The translations under genes were made by a program, and so were the position numbers. Source: Arthrobacter sp. DWC3 (GTDB lineage Bacteria > Actinomycetota > Actinomycetes > Actinomycetales > Micrococcaceae). From it: a DNA stretch of 64,000 nucleotides. This document shows, in pieces, positions 1 to 8,123 of this stretch. Positions within the stretch are counted from its first letter, which is position 1; each line of letters opens with the position of its first letter. The DNA is taken from assembly GCF_002929375.1 (NCBI RefSeq), contig NZ_PJIP01000007.1, positions 158,267 through 222,266 on the forward strand. Reading direction: 5' to 3'. Below the pieces are notes generated by a model. The model did not search any database, was not told the DNA's origin, and was given only the letters and a program-made list of their open reading frames with translations.

Positions 1-2
1 AT

Positions 3-50
3 CAGGAGCTCCTCGACGCCGAGCGGCGCAATCCCTTCGTCGGCACCTAG
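3..50 (+). CDS. 3' end of an unidentified gene
   Basis: The window opens inside a reading frame that ends with TAG at base 50 and encodes the tail QELLDAERRNPFVGT. The residue mix looks like a normal soluble C-terminus, and it is the only one of the three forward frames that does. Fifteen residues are too few to name the protein. Confidence 0.4.
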   Translation, partial: QELLDAERRNPFVGT

Positions 51-62
51 GAGGGCCGCTGC

Positions 63-291
63 GTGATGACGGTGTTCCTCGGGACGCCACCGGGCGCCGG
101 GCATCGTCCTCGACCCCACGAGGGGCGCACCCGACCTGTTCGTCGTGGACGGTATGGAGATTTTCGTGCGCTACGCCGATGCCGTGGCGGGCTCGAAGCT
201 CCAGGCATCCTGGTTCGAGAAAGAACTCGGCGTCGTCGGCACCGCCCGTAACGCCAACACCGTCGCGAAGCTCGTCCAACTCACCGCCTGA
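63..291 (+). pseudogene. Short unidentified coding remnant, probably frameshifted
   Basis: Two overlapping frames look as if they once formed one small protein. From GTG 63 / ATG 66 the frame encodes MTVFLGTPPGAG and then becomes arginine-rich and unnatural. At about base 100 the next frame takes over with GIVLDPTRGAPDLFVVDG and continues with normal-looking sequence to TGA at 289-291 (ending TVAKLVQLTA). A single indel near base 100 would join them. An alternative is a 45-residue protein starting at ATG 154. I do not recognise the family, and the frameshift reading is inference from protein character alone. Confidence 0.35.
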
Positions 292-308
292 GGCGTCGAA
301 CCCGGACG

Positions 309-1085
309 TCACCCGGTGAAGGCTCCGGGGGTGATTCCCAGAACACGCTTGAAGTGCCTCGTCAGGTGCGACTGATCATGGAAGCCCGCCTTCGCCGCCG
401 CCTCGGATGCCGGAAGTCCGTCGAGCAGGAGGCGCCGTGCACGGTCCACCCGACGACCTGTGACGTAGCGGTAGGGCGCGATCCCGTACGCCGTCGAGAA
501 GGCCCGCACCAGGTGACTCGGGTGGACGCCCAGCACTCGAGCCGCGTCCGCGATGGTGAACGACTCGGACAGGCGGTCATCCAGCATCTCGCGCAACCGG
601 CGAGCCAGGGGCGCGTCGCGCTCGGCAGACGGCGGTGCGCCCAGACGGGTCCGTACGGCATCACGGAGCGCGAGAACGCCACATTCCGCCGCCAGGGCGT
701 CACCCGGCGAGGACAGTGCTGCGTGAATGCCCGTCACCGCCGTGACAACCCGGCGATCCGTCAGCATCGGGTGCGTCACGGCCGCGTTCGCGGCCGTGGC
801 AGGCAGCCATTCCTCACTGAGGTAGAGGACCCGTTTACGGAAGGACCGGCCGCCGACGGCGGAGCGCCCGTCATGCGGCACATGCGGTGGCAGCAGGGTG
901 ATCGACTGTGGCGTGGCCTGGTGCCGCGTGCGGTCCAGATCGTACGTCACTGCCCGCTCGTCGATCAGCAGGACCGTCCAATCGTCATGGGTGTGGGACG
1001 GGTAGCTGTGATCCTGGAACGTTGCGTGCAGCACCTCCCGCACATAGGGCACGGACGGATGCCATGCCCGCACCGAGTTGCCCAT
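309..1085 (-). CDS. AraC-family transcriptional regulator
   Basis: A 258-residue DNA-binding regulator with the usual AraC layout. An N-terminal cupin-like sensor (about residues 5-100; SHTHDDW and LLPPHVPHDG) probably binds a small ligand. The C-terminal pair of helix-turn-helix motifs spans about residues 160-255, with FTIADAARVLGVHPSHLVRAF and the family signature GFHDQSHLTRHFKRVLGITPG at the end. I place the start at ATG 1085 rather than the in-frame start at 1100, because TACATT lies exactly six bases upstream, the geometry of a leaderless transcript. It is divergent from the DUF2000 remnant. The effector and targets cannot be read from the sequence. Confidence 0.85.
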   Translation of the reverse strand: MGNSVRAWHPSVPYVREVLHATFQDHSYPSHTHDDWTVLLIDERAVTYDLDRTRHQATPQSITLLPPHVPHDGRSAVGGRSFRKRVLYLSEEWLPATAANAAVTHPMLTDRRVVTAVTGIHAALSSPGDALAAECGVLALRDAVRTRLGAPPSAERDAPLARRLREMLDDRLSESFTIADAARVLGVHPSHLVRAFSTAYGIAPYRYVTGRRVDRARRLLLDGLPASEAAAKAGFHDQSHLTRHFKRVLGITPGAFTG

Positions 1086-1091
1086 GCAAGG

Positions 1092-1097
1092 AATGTA
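1092..1097 (-). promoter_or_regulatory. -10 element of the araC-type gene
   Basis: Read on the minus strand this is TACATT, matching TANNNT, followed by six bases and then the ATG. It supports leaderless transcription and decides the start codon. Confidence 0.45.
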
Positions 1098-1134
1098 CAA
1101 GACGCCCGCCGTTGCATCGACGATCCTGACTCAC

Positions 1135-1437
1135 ATGCCTGAACACACGCCGACCGTCGTCGACTCCCACGCTCCAGCGCCCGGCCGCTTCGACACGAAG
1201 GTGGTCGTGGTGCTCGACGAGGACCTGCTGCCGTGGCAGGAACTCAACGTCACGGCGTTCCTCATGAGTGCCATCACCACCAGCGCCCCGGACCTGTTCG
1301 CCACGAGTCACGACGAGGCGAACAGGGCCGCGGTCGCGGCGGTGCCGGCCCGCGAACTGGATCTTGTCGGGCTCGGCCTCCGCGGTCCCCGCAACGTCGT
1401 GGATCGCATCGTGAAGGGTGCGCGGATGCACAGGTGA
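1135..1437 (+). CDS. DUF2000-family protein lacking its central segment
   Basis: The product is 100 residues. The N-terminal part (RFDTKVVVVLDEDLLPWQELNVTAFLMSAI, here split as RFDTKVVVVLDEDLL and PWQELNVTAFLMSAI) and the C-terminal part (FATSHDEANRAAVAAV, then LDLVGLGLRGPRNVVDRIVKG) match the two ends of DUF2000 proteins as I know them. Those usually run to about 135-140 residues. The middle, including the stretch normally between the first helix and the ATGHDEAN-type motif, is missing in frame: TTSAPDLFATSH joins the two parts. The protein may be non-functional although no stop interrupts it. DUF2000 proteins often accompany AraC or Lrp regulators, which fits the divergent neighbour. Start ATG 1135 was chosen because homology begins soon after it. 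Confidence 0.7.
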   Translation: MPEHTPTVVDSHAPAPGRFDTKVVVVLDEDLLPWQELNVTAFLMSAITTSAPDLFATSHDEANRAAVAAVPARELDLVGLGLRGPRNVVDRIVKGARMHR

Positions 1438-1467
1438 GACGTCCGGATGGAGTCCGGAGGTCGGGGG

Positions 1468-1962
1468 TCAGGCCTTCCGCCGCCGAGCCGCCGAGCGCGG
1501 CGGGGCCGCCCGGAGGTGGGCGCTGACGCGGCCGAGGATGCGCGCGAGATCGCCGGCGTCGTCGTCGCTGAGCGGCGCGAAGAGGAGTGCGCGGACGGCC
1601 TCGATATGACCGGGGAACACCGCCGCGAGGACGTCACGGCCGGCGGCCGTGATCGCGACGACGGTGCTGCGCTCGTCGTCGGGAGAGGGGGAACGGGTGA
1701 CCAGGCCGCGCTGGTCGAGCAGCTGTGCCTGGTAGGTCAGGCCGCTGCGGCTGTAGACCACGCCGTCGGCGAGGTCGGTCATGCGCAGGTACCCGTCCGG
1801 GGCGTCCCCGAGGCGCGCCAGGAGCTGGAACTGGACGTAGCTCAGGCCGCCGACGTCACGGAGCTGCTTCTCGACGGCAGGGCGTAGAAGGCTGCTCACC
1901 TCCGTGAAGGCGAAGTAGGCCTGGAGCTGTGCCGGTGTCAGTGGAGGAGGAGTATCGGTCAT
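1468..1962 (-). CDS. MarR-family transcriptional regulator
   Basis: A 164-residue winged-helix repressor. The recognition region is about residues 30-100, with YVQFQLLARLGDAPDG, RMTDLADGVVYSRSGLTYQ and the wing residues SPDDERSTVVAITAAG. The C-terminal tail is arginine-rich (PPRSAARRRKA). The start at 1962 is supported by TATGAT exactly six bases upstream, suggesting a leaderless message. The gene is divergent from an MDR oxidoreductase, and the 84-bp gap between them carries two exact mirror-image copies of a 17-bp site. The simplest reading is that this protein represses itself and the oxidoreductase. The ligand is unknown; this subfamily often senses electrophiles or phenolics. Confidence 0.88.
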   Translation of the reverse strand: MTDTPPPLTPAQLQAYFAFTEVSSLLRPAVEKQLRDVGGLSYVQFQLLARLGDAPDGYLRMTDLADGVVYSRSGLTYQAQLLDQRGLVTRSPSPDDERSTVVAITAAGRDVLAAVFPGHIEAVRALLFAPLSDDDAGDLARILGRVSAHLRAAPPRSAARRRKA

Positions 1963-1968
1963 CGTCCG

Positions 1969-1974
1969 ATCATA
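1969..1974 (-). promoter_or_regulatory. -10 element of the marR-type gene
   Basis: Reads TATGAT on the minus strand and ends six bases before the start codon. The upstream promoter region is covered by the proximal operator copy. Confidence 0.55.
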
Positions 1975-1978
1975 GGGG

Positions 1979-1995
1979 TTGCTTCGAGTTCGAAG
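1979..1995. promoter_or_regulatory. Operator copy 1 for the MarR regulator
   Basis: TTGCTTCGAGTTCGAAG. The core CTTCGA-GT-TCGAAG is itself palindromic. The whole 17-mer is the exact reverse complement of the copy at 2018-2034. It covers the probable -35 (TTGCTT) of the oxidoreductase promoter. Confidence 0.75.
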
Positions 1996-2006
1996 TGGTG
2001 TATGGT
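1979..2006 (+). promoter_or_regulatory. Probable promoter of the oxidoreductase gene
   Basis: TTGCTT at 1979-1984 and TATGGT at 2001-2006 are separated by 16 bp. The -10 element lies between the two operator copies, so a regulator bound at either would block RNA polymerase. Confidence 0.5.
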
Positions 2007-2017
2007 TCTCACATCTG

Positions 2018-2034
2018 CTTCGAACTCGAAGCAA
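2018..2034. promoter_or_regulatory. Operator copy 2 for the MarR regulator
   Basis: CTTCGAACTCGAAGCAA, the exact reverse complement of copy 1, centred 39 bp from it. It lies just downstream of the predicted transcription start of the oxidoreductase gene. Confidence 0.75.
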
Positions 2035-2046
2035 CTGGCGAAAGGT

Positions 2047-2985
2047 ATGACCATGAAGGCGATCCAGTTCCAGGAAGTCGGCGGTCCCGAGGTCCTCACG
2101 TACGGCGAGATCGAGCAGCCGACGCCGGCTGCCGGGCAGGTGCGGGTGCGCGTCGCGGCATCGGCGTTCAACGCGGCGGACAACGGAATGCGGGCCGGGT
2201 TCCTGCCGATCCCGATCGAGCTGCCGCACGTACCGGGTTACGACGTCTCCGGCACCATCGACGCGGTGGGCGACGGCGTCGACGGGTTCGCGGAAGGCGA
2301 TCCCGTGATCGCCTTCCTGCCGATGGAGCGCAACGGGGGAGCGGCCGAGTACGTGATCGCACCGGCCGACGCCGTCGTCGCGGCTCCCACGAGCATCCCC
2401 CTCGCCGACGCCGCGGCGCTGCCGTCCGTGGCACTGACGGCGTGGCAGGCGCTCTTCGACGAGGGCGGGCTCGAAGCGGGCCGGCGCGTCCTGATCGTCG
2501 GGGCCGGTGGCGTCGTGGGCAAGTACGCCATCCAGCTCGCCGAGCGCGCCGGTGTCCATGTCATCGCCACGGCCAGCCCGCGGAGCGTCGACGCCGTCCG
2601 TGCGGCCGGAGCGGACCAGATCATCGACCACACCGACACGGACCTGCTCAGCGCGCTCGACGGGCAGGTCGATGTCCTGCTGAACCTCGCTCCGATCGAG
2701 CCGGAGCAGTTCGCGGGGTACGTGGCCGCCGTGCGCGACGGAGGACTGGTCGTCAGCACCACGGCGTTCATGACCACCCCCGGGGACGACACGCGGGGCG
2801 TGCAGGCGCGGACGGTGTTCGTCCTCCCCAACCGCGACCGGCTCGCGCAACTGGTGTCGCTCGTCGACGACGGCGCACTCACCGTCGAGGTGACGCGCCG
2901 GATCCCCCTCACGGAACTGCCCGCCCTCCACGCCGAGGCAAGCACCGGTCGCGTCCCTGGGAAGGTCATCGTCGTCCCGGCCTGA
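2047..2985 (+). CDS. NAD(P)H-dependent quinone-oxidoreductase-like MDR protein
   Basis: A 312-residue medium-chain dehydrogenase/reductase of the zinc-free quinone oxidoreductase type. It has an N-terminal GroES-like domain (QVRVRVAASAFNAADNGMRAG, split as QVRVRVAASAF and NAADNGMRAG; then PHVPGYDVSG). The nucleotide-binding Rossmann motif VGAGGVVGKYAIQLA is near residue 155. The cysteine cluster of structural zinc is absent. It probably reduces quinones or other electrophilic carbonyls with NADPH in the cytoplasm. ATG 2047 is preferred over the upstream ATG 2002, which would lie inside the promoter and operator. An AAAGG sits just upstream of 2047. Control by the divergent MarR protein is inferred from the paired operators. 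Confidence 0.85.
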   Translation: MTMKAIQFQEVGGPEVLTYGEIEQPTPAAGQVRVRVAASAFNAADNGMRAGFLPIPIELPHVPGYDVSGTIDAVGDGVDGFAEGDPVIAFLPMERNGGAAEYVIAPADAVVAAPTSIPLADAAALPSVALTAWQALFDEGGLEAGRRVLIVGAGGVVGKYAIQLAERAGVHVIATASPRSVDAVRAAGADQIIDHTDTDLLSALDGQVDVLLNLAPIEPEQFAGYVAAVRDGGLVVSTTAFMTTPGDDTRGVQARTVFVLPNRDRLAQLVSLVDDGALTVEVTRRIPLTELPALHAEASTGRVPGKVIVVPA

Positions 2986-3077
2986 ACGACCGGGCGCCGA
3001 CGGCGCGGGACTCCGGTGGAGCACGCCTCCGCCGGACGTCCCGTTCCCGGGCTCCCCGCACGAGCAACCGCGGGCGC

Positions 3078-3083
3078 TATCCT
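3078..3083 (+). promoter_or_regulatory. Probable -10 element of the lipoprotein gene
   Basis: TATCCT ends seven bases before ATG 3091, compatible with a leaderless message. No convincing -35 is visible. Confidence 0.35.
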
Positions 3084-3090
3084 TCAGCCC

Positions 3091-3690
3091 ATGGGGAATG
3101 CGCGGTCGAGAAGTACAGGTGCCATGAGCGTCCTGGCCGTCGTCGTCGCATCCGGCTGCGCTGCGCCGTCCTTCGTGCAGCCCCGAGCCGGCGACGCGGT
3201 GCAGACAGGAGCGTCCGTGGTCCCGGGATTCGTCGGTCCGACCGGCATGCCGGAACTGACGCGCGCAGCGATCGACGGCTTCCCGGAGCCCCTCCCGGAG
3301 GGCGTCTCCTGGTCGGCCGCGCCGATCCACCTGTGGCGCGACGATCCACAAGCCGCGATCGAGGACAGCGTGCCGGAGGTCGGCGTCGCCGAGTACTGGT
3401 TGTGCACCTGGATGCGGGACTACCTCGGCGCCGTGGACGCCGGCGACCAGCCGCGCGCTGACCTGGCGATGTCCCAGCTCGGCAAGTACCCCTCCCTGCC
3501 GGCCATCATCGCCGACAACCCGAACCCCAAGGCCTTCTCCGCTTCCGTCCTCCAGCCGGCCAGGATGGGCGACACGCGGATGCTCCGCGAATTCTTCACG
3601 ACATGCAGGAGCCTGAGCGTCGCGGCCGACGGCACGCCGACACTGACGAAGATGGCCCCGACATCGCCCGATTCGGCCCAGCGTGGCTGA
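3091..3690 (+). CDS. Putative lipoprotein of unknown function
   Basis: A 199-residue protein. Residues 1-20 form a short signal peptide ending in a lipobox-like ASGC, so it is probably anchored outside the membrane on Cys18 or nearby. The mature part has no motif I recognise; it contains a WSAAPIHLWRDDP segment and a C-terminal region rich in charged residues. Its stop overlaps the start of the next gene by eight bases, so the two are translationally coupled and probably work together. A leaderless start at ATG 3091 is favoured by TATCCT upstream. Confidence 0.6.
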   Translation: MGNARSRSTGAMSVLAVVVASGCAAPSFVQPRAGDAVQTGASVVPGFVGPTGMPELTRAAIDGFPEPLPEGVSWSAAPIHLWRDDPQAAIEDSVPEVGVAEYWLCTWMRDYLGAVDAGDQPRADLAMSQLGKYPSLPAIIADNPNPKAFSASVLQPARMGDTRMLREFFTTCRSLSVAADGTPTLTKMAPTSPDSAQRG

Positions 3691-4222
3691 CACCTCGTCT
3701 CCGGCACTCCCAGGCACACCCCCGGGCCTCGGGATCCGGGTCGGCGGGCAGTCGCGTGATGCCGTCGTCCGGTCCCTGCAGGACTCCGGCGTACTGCTCA
3801 ATACCCATGCCGAGACGCTGCTCGCCCACAGCGCGTTCGACGCCCCGGCAGGTCGGACGCTCCGCATCGTGGAGCGGACGGTGGAACAGCTCGGTCTGGG
3901 CGGTGGGGCCGTCCAGTCCCGCGTCTTCGCCGCTGCGAGGAGTCAGGGCCTCGACCTCTGCCCTCTGGTGACGGGTCCCTACCTCCGCCTGGCGATGATG
4001 GACCAGGCGAACGCACCGGATTCGATCCTCTCGGCGGGCCGGAGCCCCACCGCAGCGGTCCACGTCGCGTCCGAGCCCGTGAGCGAGGACGTGGAGTACC
4101 CCAAGGGGTTCTATCTCCGCGTCGTCGATGGGCAGGCGTGGCTGAGGGGCTATCGCTGCGACGACACCTACGTGTGGGCGCCGGGACAGCGGCTCGCCTT
4201 CTCCGTGCCGGACGGGCGCTGA
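3683..4222 (+). CDS. Conserved-looking protein of unknown function
   Basis: A 179-residue cytoplasmic-looking protein that begins with GTG inside the last codons of the preceding lipoprotein gene (GTGGCTGA overlap). I see no signal peptide or membrane segment. The N-terminal half has LQDSGVLLNTHAETLLAHSAF; the C-terminal half has EDVEYPKGFYLRVVDG and WLRGYRCDDTYVWAPGQR, which resemble a small beta-rich domain. I do not recognise the family. The tight coupling suggests a shared role with the lipoprotein. Confidence 0.6.
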   Translation: MADTSSPALPGTPPGLGIRVGGQSRDAVVRSLQDSGVLLNTHAETLLAHSAFDAPAGRTLRIVERTVEQLGLGGGAVQSRVFAAARSQGLDLCPLVTGPYLRLAMMDQANAPDSILSAGRSPTAAVHVASEPVSEDVEYPKGFYLRVVDGQAWLRGYRCDDTYVWAPGQRLAFSVPDGR

Positions 4223-4325
4223 GGCGCGGCCCGACCGCGGCTCCTCCCCTGGAGAACGCAGGACGCACGGTAGCCCGGATCCCGGCCTATGCCCGCGCCT
4301 GTCCCGGAAGGCGGGCGTACGTCGC

Positions 4326-4727
4326 TCAGGCGCCGGGCTCGTACCCGATGAGCCAGTGGAGTCCGTGGCGATCGACGACCTGCCCGTCCGACGCGCCCCA
4401 CGGTTTCTCGGCCAGGGGATCGACGACGGACCCGCCCACCGAGAGCCCGGAGAACCATTCGTGGAGGATCGCCGGCTCCGCGGTGCCCAGCAGGGAGAGC
4501 ATCAGCCCTTCGCACCGCACCGTCCTCTCGCCCGCGGCCGCGTCCGCCCCCGCGAGCACCACCGGGCCGTCGAGAGTGCCATGGGCGATCGCCGACGGCG
4601 GGCCGTCCTGCCGGGAGAAGTCGGCGAACGTGTGCAGGGATAGTTCGCCCCCGAAGACCTCCGCATAGAAGACGAGCGCTTCCCGCGCGGTCCCGGGGAA
4701 CCTGATGTAGATCTGAGGTGCAGCCAT
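4326..4727 (-). CDS. VOC-superfamily protein, PhnB-like
   Basis: A 133-residue single-domain vicinal-oxygen-chelate fold protein of the PhnB type. Recognisable features are the opening IYIRFPGTAREALVFYAEVF, the FSRQDGPPSAIAHGTL region and the C-terminal block EKPWGASDGQVVDRHGLHW. PhnB-like proteins bind small ligands or metals, but their chemistry is mostly unknown. It stands alone, with 129 bp to the methyltransferase gene upstream and about 100 bp to the end of the unknown gene on the other strand. Confidence 0.8.
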   Translation of the reverse strand: MAAPQIYIRFPGTAREALVFYAEVFGGELSLHTFADFSRQDGPPSAIAHGTLDGPVVLAGADAAAGERTVRCEGLMLSLLGTAEPAILHEWFSGLSVGGSVVDPLAEKPWGASDGQVVDRHGLHWLIGYEPGA

Positions 4728-4856
4728 GCCTGAACGCTCCTGACGCCGGGTGGTGGGTGGCTCGAGAGTACCGCGGCGGAGTGTCGAGGCGCCGCATCCC
4801 GGGGCCGGAAGCGCGGAACCCCGGGATGCGGGCAGCGTCGGCGGTGGGTGTCCGGG

Positions 4857-6008
4857 TCAGGTCCTGGCGACGAAGTAGGAATTGAACGGGTCCGAGTCCA
4901 CCCCCTTCGACTCGATCCCGCCGAAGCCGGCCTCGGCGAGCATCGACAGCGCACGCTGTCCACCCCAGACGGTTCCCAGGCCGTCGCCGTCGAGCCCGAG
5001 CGACACGCTCATGCAGTGGACGGTGGAGATCGCGTAGAGGTAGCTGCCCCAGGGGAGGGCGATGTTGTCCTCGACGTTGCTCGACGCCTTGATGTCCACC
5101 ATCAGGAACACCCCGCCGGGGCGCAGGGCGCGCCGGATGTTGCGGAGCACTCTCGCCGGATGAGCCTGGTCGTGGATGGCGTCGAATGCGGTGACCGCGT
5201 CGAAGCCGCCCCGGACGTCCAGGCGGGCGACGTCGAGCACCTCGAACACCGCGTTCGTGATCCCCAGCCGACGGGCCTCGGCGCGCGCAGCGCCGACGGC
5301 CGCCTCGGAGAAGTCGTAGCCGGTGAACCGGCTGGCAGGGAACGCCTGCGCCATCAGGTTGATGGCGTGCCCGCTGCCGCAGCCGATGTCGGCGACGTCG
5401 ATGCCGTCCTCGAGCCGCTCGGGCAGGTCCGGCACGAGCGGGAGGATCCCGTCCACCAGCGCGAGATCGTGCACCGCGGCACTGGTCTCGGCCATGTTGC
5501 GGTGGAAGAGGGGGTAGTCCTCGTAGGACAGACCGCCGCCGCGCCGGAAGTGCTCGATGACCTTCTGTTCCATCTCACCCATCATCGACGTGTGCTGCAT
5601 GAGGATGGCGAGATTATTGGGACCGGCGGCGCTCGTGAGCACCGCCGCGTACTCGGGCGGAAGCCGGTAGGTCCCGGCTGCGGGATCGTACCGGACCACC
5701 CGGGCCGCCGTCATGCCGCCCAGCCACTCGCGTACGTAGCGCTCGTCGAGGTCCCCGGCGTCCGCGATCTGCTCGCTCGAGGCGGGAGGCAGCGCCGCCA
5801 GCACCTCGAACAGCCCGGTCTGGTGACCGATACTGGTCAGCACGGCGATCGCCGCGTCGTTGAGGATCCCCACGAAGCGCGCAGCAGCGGCCGCAGCCAA
5901 CTCCTCGGTGGTGGCTTCACCGGTGTCCGATTCCACGGTTTCCACAGTTTCCACGGCGTCGAGGGCCTCGATGGTGAGGTCCCCGGTGGATGTCTCCTGG
6001 ATGGTCAT
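4857..6008 (-). CDS. SAM-dependent class I methyltransferase (Rv2258c-like)
   Basis: A 383-residue protein with an N-terminal winged-helix-like region (about 40-125: [31 protein letters not shown]) and a C-terminal Rossmann methyltransferase domain. The SAM-binding motif [15 protein letters not shown] is near residue 205, followed by [14 protein letters not shown] and the acidic motif [11 protein letters not shown]. Proteins with this layout, such as mycobacterial Rv2258c, are predicted small-molecule methyltransferases. The N-terminus has a VETVETVES repeat. ATG 6008 was chosen over the upstream start because AGGAGGAAGATC lies directly in front of it. It lies 176 bp downstream of the LuxR-type regulator gene on the same strand and may be its target. 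Confidence 0.82.
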   Translation of the reverse strand: MTIQETSTGDLTIEALDAVETVETVESDTGEATTEELAAAAAARFVGILNDAAIAVLTSIGHQTGLFEVLAALPPASSEQIADAGDLDERYVREWLGGMTAARVVRYDPAAGTYRLPPEYAAVLTSAAGPNNLAILMQHTSMMGEMEQKVIEHFRRGGGLSYEDYPLFHRNMAETSAAVHDLALVDGILPLVPDLPERLEDGIDVADIGCGSGHAINLMAQAFPASRFTGYDFSEAAVGAARAEARRLGITNAVFEVLDVARLDVRGGFDAVTAFDAIHDQAHPARVLRNIRRALRPGGVFLMVDIKASSNVEDNIALPWGSYLYAISTVHCMSVSLGLDGDGLGTVWGGQRALSMLAEAGFGGIESKGVDSDPFNSYFVART

Positions 6009-6184
6009 GATCTTCCTCCTGTTCGTCACGGGCTCCTGTCTGCCCGGTTGCTACGACTCTAGGAATCCGGCACCTGCCCGGCATCGGGCGAACGATGCGT
6101 TGTGGCCGGTAACCCGATGGGTCGAACGATGCAGACGTACGCCGAGGTGCGGCTGCATGGAAGCCGCACCGCATGGTGCCCCGA

Positions 6185-7807
6185 TCAGCGGCGGGGGAGG
6201 ACGCCGTGGTCGTGCGCCCACGCCGCAGCCGCCGTCCGCGACGAGGTGCCGATCTTCGCGAAGATGTTGGCCAGATGCCTGCCGACCGTCTTCTGGCTGA
6301 TGAACAGGGCTTCGGCGGCGGTCTTGTTGCTGGCTCCGGCGGCCACCAGGGCCAGCACTTCCGCCTCCCGCTGGGTCAGTCCGCCGGGCGGCCGCCCGCC
6401 GTCGAGGCGGTGGACGTCGGGCAGCGCACCCAGGTCCCGGTAGATCGTCAGGGCCGTCGCGGCATCGGACGCCGCCGCGGCAGGCTGGTCCATCCCCCGG
6501 TGCGCCTGGGCGAGCAGTTCATGGATCCTGGCGATCTCGTAACGGGCGTGCATCGCGCGGTACTCGCGACCTGCTGCCTGCAGGAGCGGCATCGCCTCGG
6601 CGTACCGGGACTGCGCGATGAGGACGGCTGCCCGTGCCTGGCCCGCCCAGGCGCGGAGGCCCGCGGTGTCGTAGATGACGGCGGTGTCCTCCAGCTGGCG
6701 GCAGAGGCGGTCGGCGTCCTCCCGGAGTCCTCTCGTGAGGGCGATGTCGACGGCGGCCTGCAGCAGCCGTGCGGCGGCCAGCCGGTCCCGTCCGGCCAGG
6801 GCGGCGCTGACACCGGACCATGCGGCGTCGTGCTCTCCCGTCGCGTGCCGGAGCAGGGACTCACCGGGCTGCGGTTCGGTGCCGAGGTCTCGTGCCCGCG
6901 TGTACGCGGCCCGGGCGCCCGGTAGGTCCCCTCGGAGCCGGCGGAGTTCACCGAGCTGGTAGAACGCCTCGCCGGCCACCCAGTTGTTGCGGCCCACGAG
7001 CTCGGTCCCGCTCCTCTCGATGGCGTGTTCCGCGGCCGCCCAGTCGCCCGCGACGCTGGAGAGCTGCAGCCGGTGGATGCGGCAGATCCCCGAGTAGACC
7101 ACGTCACCGGAGAACTGCTCGCACCACTGCTCGGTGGCGTGCGTCCAGGCGCGCATCCGGTGGAGGTCGTTCACGTCGTAGCAGGCGTGGATCACGATGC
7201 AGTAGATCTCCCCGGCCCACTCGGGCGGCAGGTGTCCGGCCAGCACCGGCAACATCGCCTCGTCCAGCTGCGCGAACCCCGCCGCGGTCCTGCCGCTGCG
7301 GACGTCGGCCAGCCCGGAGAGGACGAGCGAGAACGACGTGAGGGCCGGAGAGTGCAGCCGCCGGCCCAGTTCCTGCAGCCGGACCGCAGCCTCCCGTGCC
7401 GGGACGAGATCCCGGACGTCGAGCGTGAGGGCAGCTTCCAGGTACACGAGGTAGCCGTGCTCCAGTCCTTCGGGCAGGTCCTGCAGGATGCGTCGGGCAC
7501 GGTTGACCCAGCCGGAGGCGACCACCAGGTCGCCCCGGATGAACCAGACCAGGCCGACGTCCAGGGCCTTGCTCGCGGCACCGACCGGGTCGCCGCCGTC
7601 GAGCAACCGGTGATGGACCTCCTCGCAGATCTCCAGTGATTGCCGGACCCGTCCTACCCACCACGCGGCGCTGCCGAGCAGGCCGAGGTCGCCCGGGAGG
7701 AGCTCCGATCGGGTTCGGGCCTCCTCCAGCTGCTGGTAGGCCACCTGCCAGTCCCCGCGCGCGTACGCCGCGCGTCCAGCGGTGAGTGACTGGTCGGACT
7801 CTTCCAT
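6185..7807 (-). CDS. LuxR-family regulator with a TPR-like sensor region
   Basis: A 540-residue protein. Most of it (about 1-465) is helical repeats of TPR type, for example AAYARGDWQVAYQQLEEA, FYQLGELRRLRGDLPGARA and AVLIAQSRYAEAMPLLQAAG. The C-terminal 70 residues are a LuxR helix-turn-helix: LTQREAEVLALVAAGASNKT, then ALFISQKTVGRHLANIFAKI. It lacks the AAA-type ATPase of the larger MalT/LAL regulators. Partners or ligands probably bind the TPR solenoid. ATG 7807 is the first start with normal coding character; the upstream extension is arginine-rich. The downstream methyltransferase gene on the same strand is the natural target candidate. Confidence 0.8.
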   Translation of the reverse strand: MEESDQSLTAGRAAYARGDWQVAYQQLEEARTRSELLPGDLGLLGSAAWWVGRVRQSLEICEEVHHRLLDGGDPVGAASKALDVGLVWFIRGDLVVASGWVNRARRILQDLPEGLEHGYLVYLEAALTLDVRDLVPAREAAVRLQELGRRLHSPALTSFSLVLSGLADVRSGRTAAGFAQLDEAMLPVLAGHLPPEWAGEIYCIVIHACYDVNDLHRMRAWTHATEQWCEQFSGDVVYSGICRIHRLQLSSVAGDWAAAEHAIERSGTELVGRNNWVAGEAFYQLGELRRLRGDLPGARAAYTRARDLGTEPQPGESLLRHATGEHDAAWSGVSAALAGRDRLAAARLLQAAVDIALTRGLREDADRLCRQLEDTAVIYDTAGLRAWAGQARAAVLIAQSRYAEAMPLLQAAGREYRAMHARYEIARIHELLAQAHRGMDQPAAAASDAATALTIYRDLGALPDVHRLDGGRPPGGLTQREAEVLALVAAGASNKTAAEALFISQKTVGRHLANIFAKIGTSSRTAAAAWAHDHGVLPRR

Positions 7808-8123
7808 GCGGGCCTCCGCGTCAACGGTAGCGCCGTGGAGGGCTCGCCCGGAAGCCTGCCGGGCAGGGGCGTGGCGGCGTCCCGGGACGCGACGCGAGGG
7901 CCTGCCCCGACCGTCGGCCCGCGAGGTCGGCCGGTGCGTGATCATGCCCCGAGATTCTGCGCCGAAGGAGGGTCGGATGACGCGGGTTCCTGCGATCATG
8001 GAACTCCGCAGCGCGCGGCGTGCAGCGCTCTGGTGCTCGCCTCCAGGACGGGCGCCCGGCGTTGCCGGCAGCTGTCTTCAGAGCAGAGACCGACGAGGAT
8101 GCGTCGGTCCGGAAGGACGACCG
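7808..8123. other. Intergenic region between divergent regulators
   Basis: The 316 bp between the LuxR-type gene and the GAF-ANTAR gene hold both promoters by necessity. I see no convincing coding sequence, palindrome or consensus promoter here. Confidence 0.4.

Noticed and set aside
1963-3867. Long open frame on the minus strand continuing upstream of the MarR gene
   Set aside because: Arginine- and glycine-rich translation without motifs, lying opposite the clear oxidoreductase and lipoprotein genes; a high-GC shadow frame.
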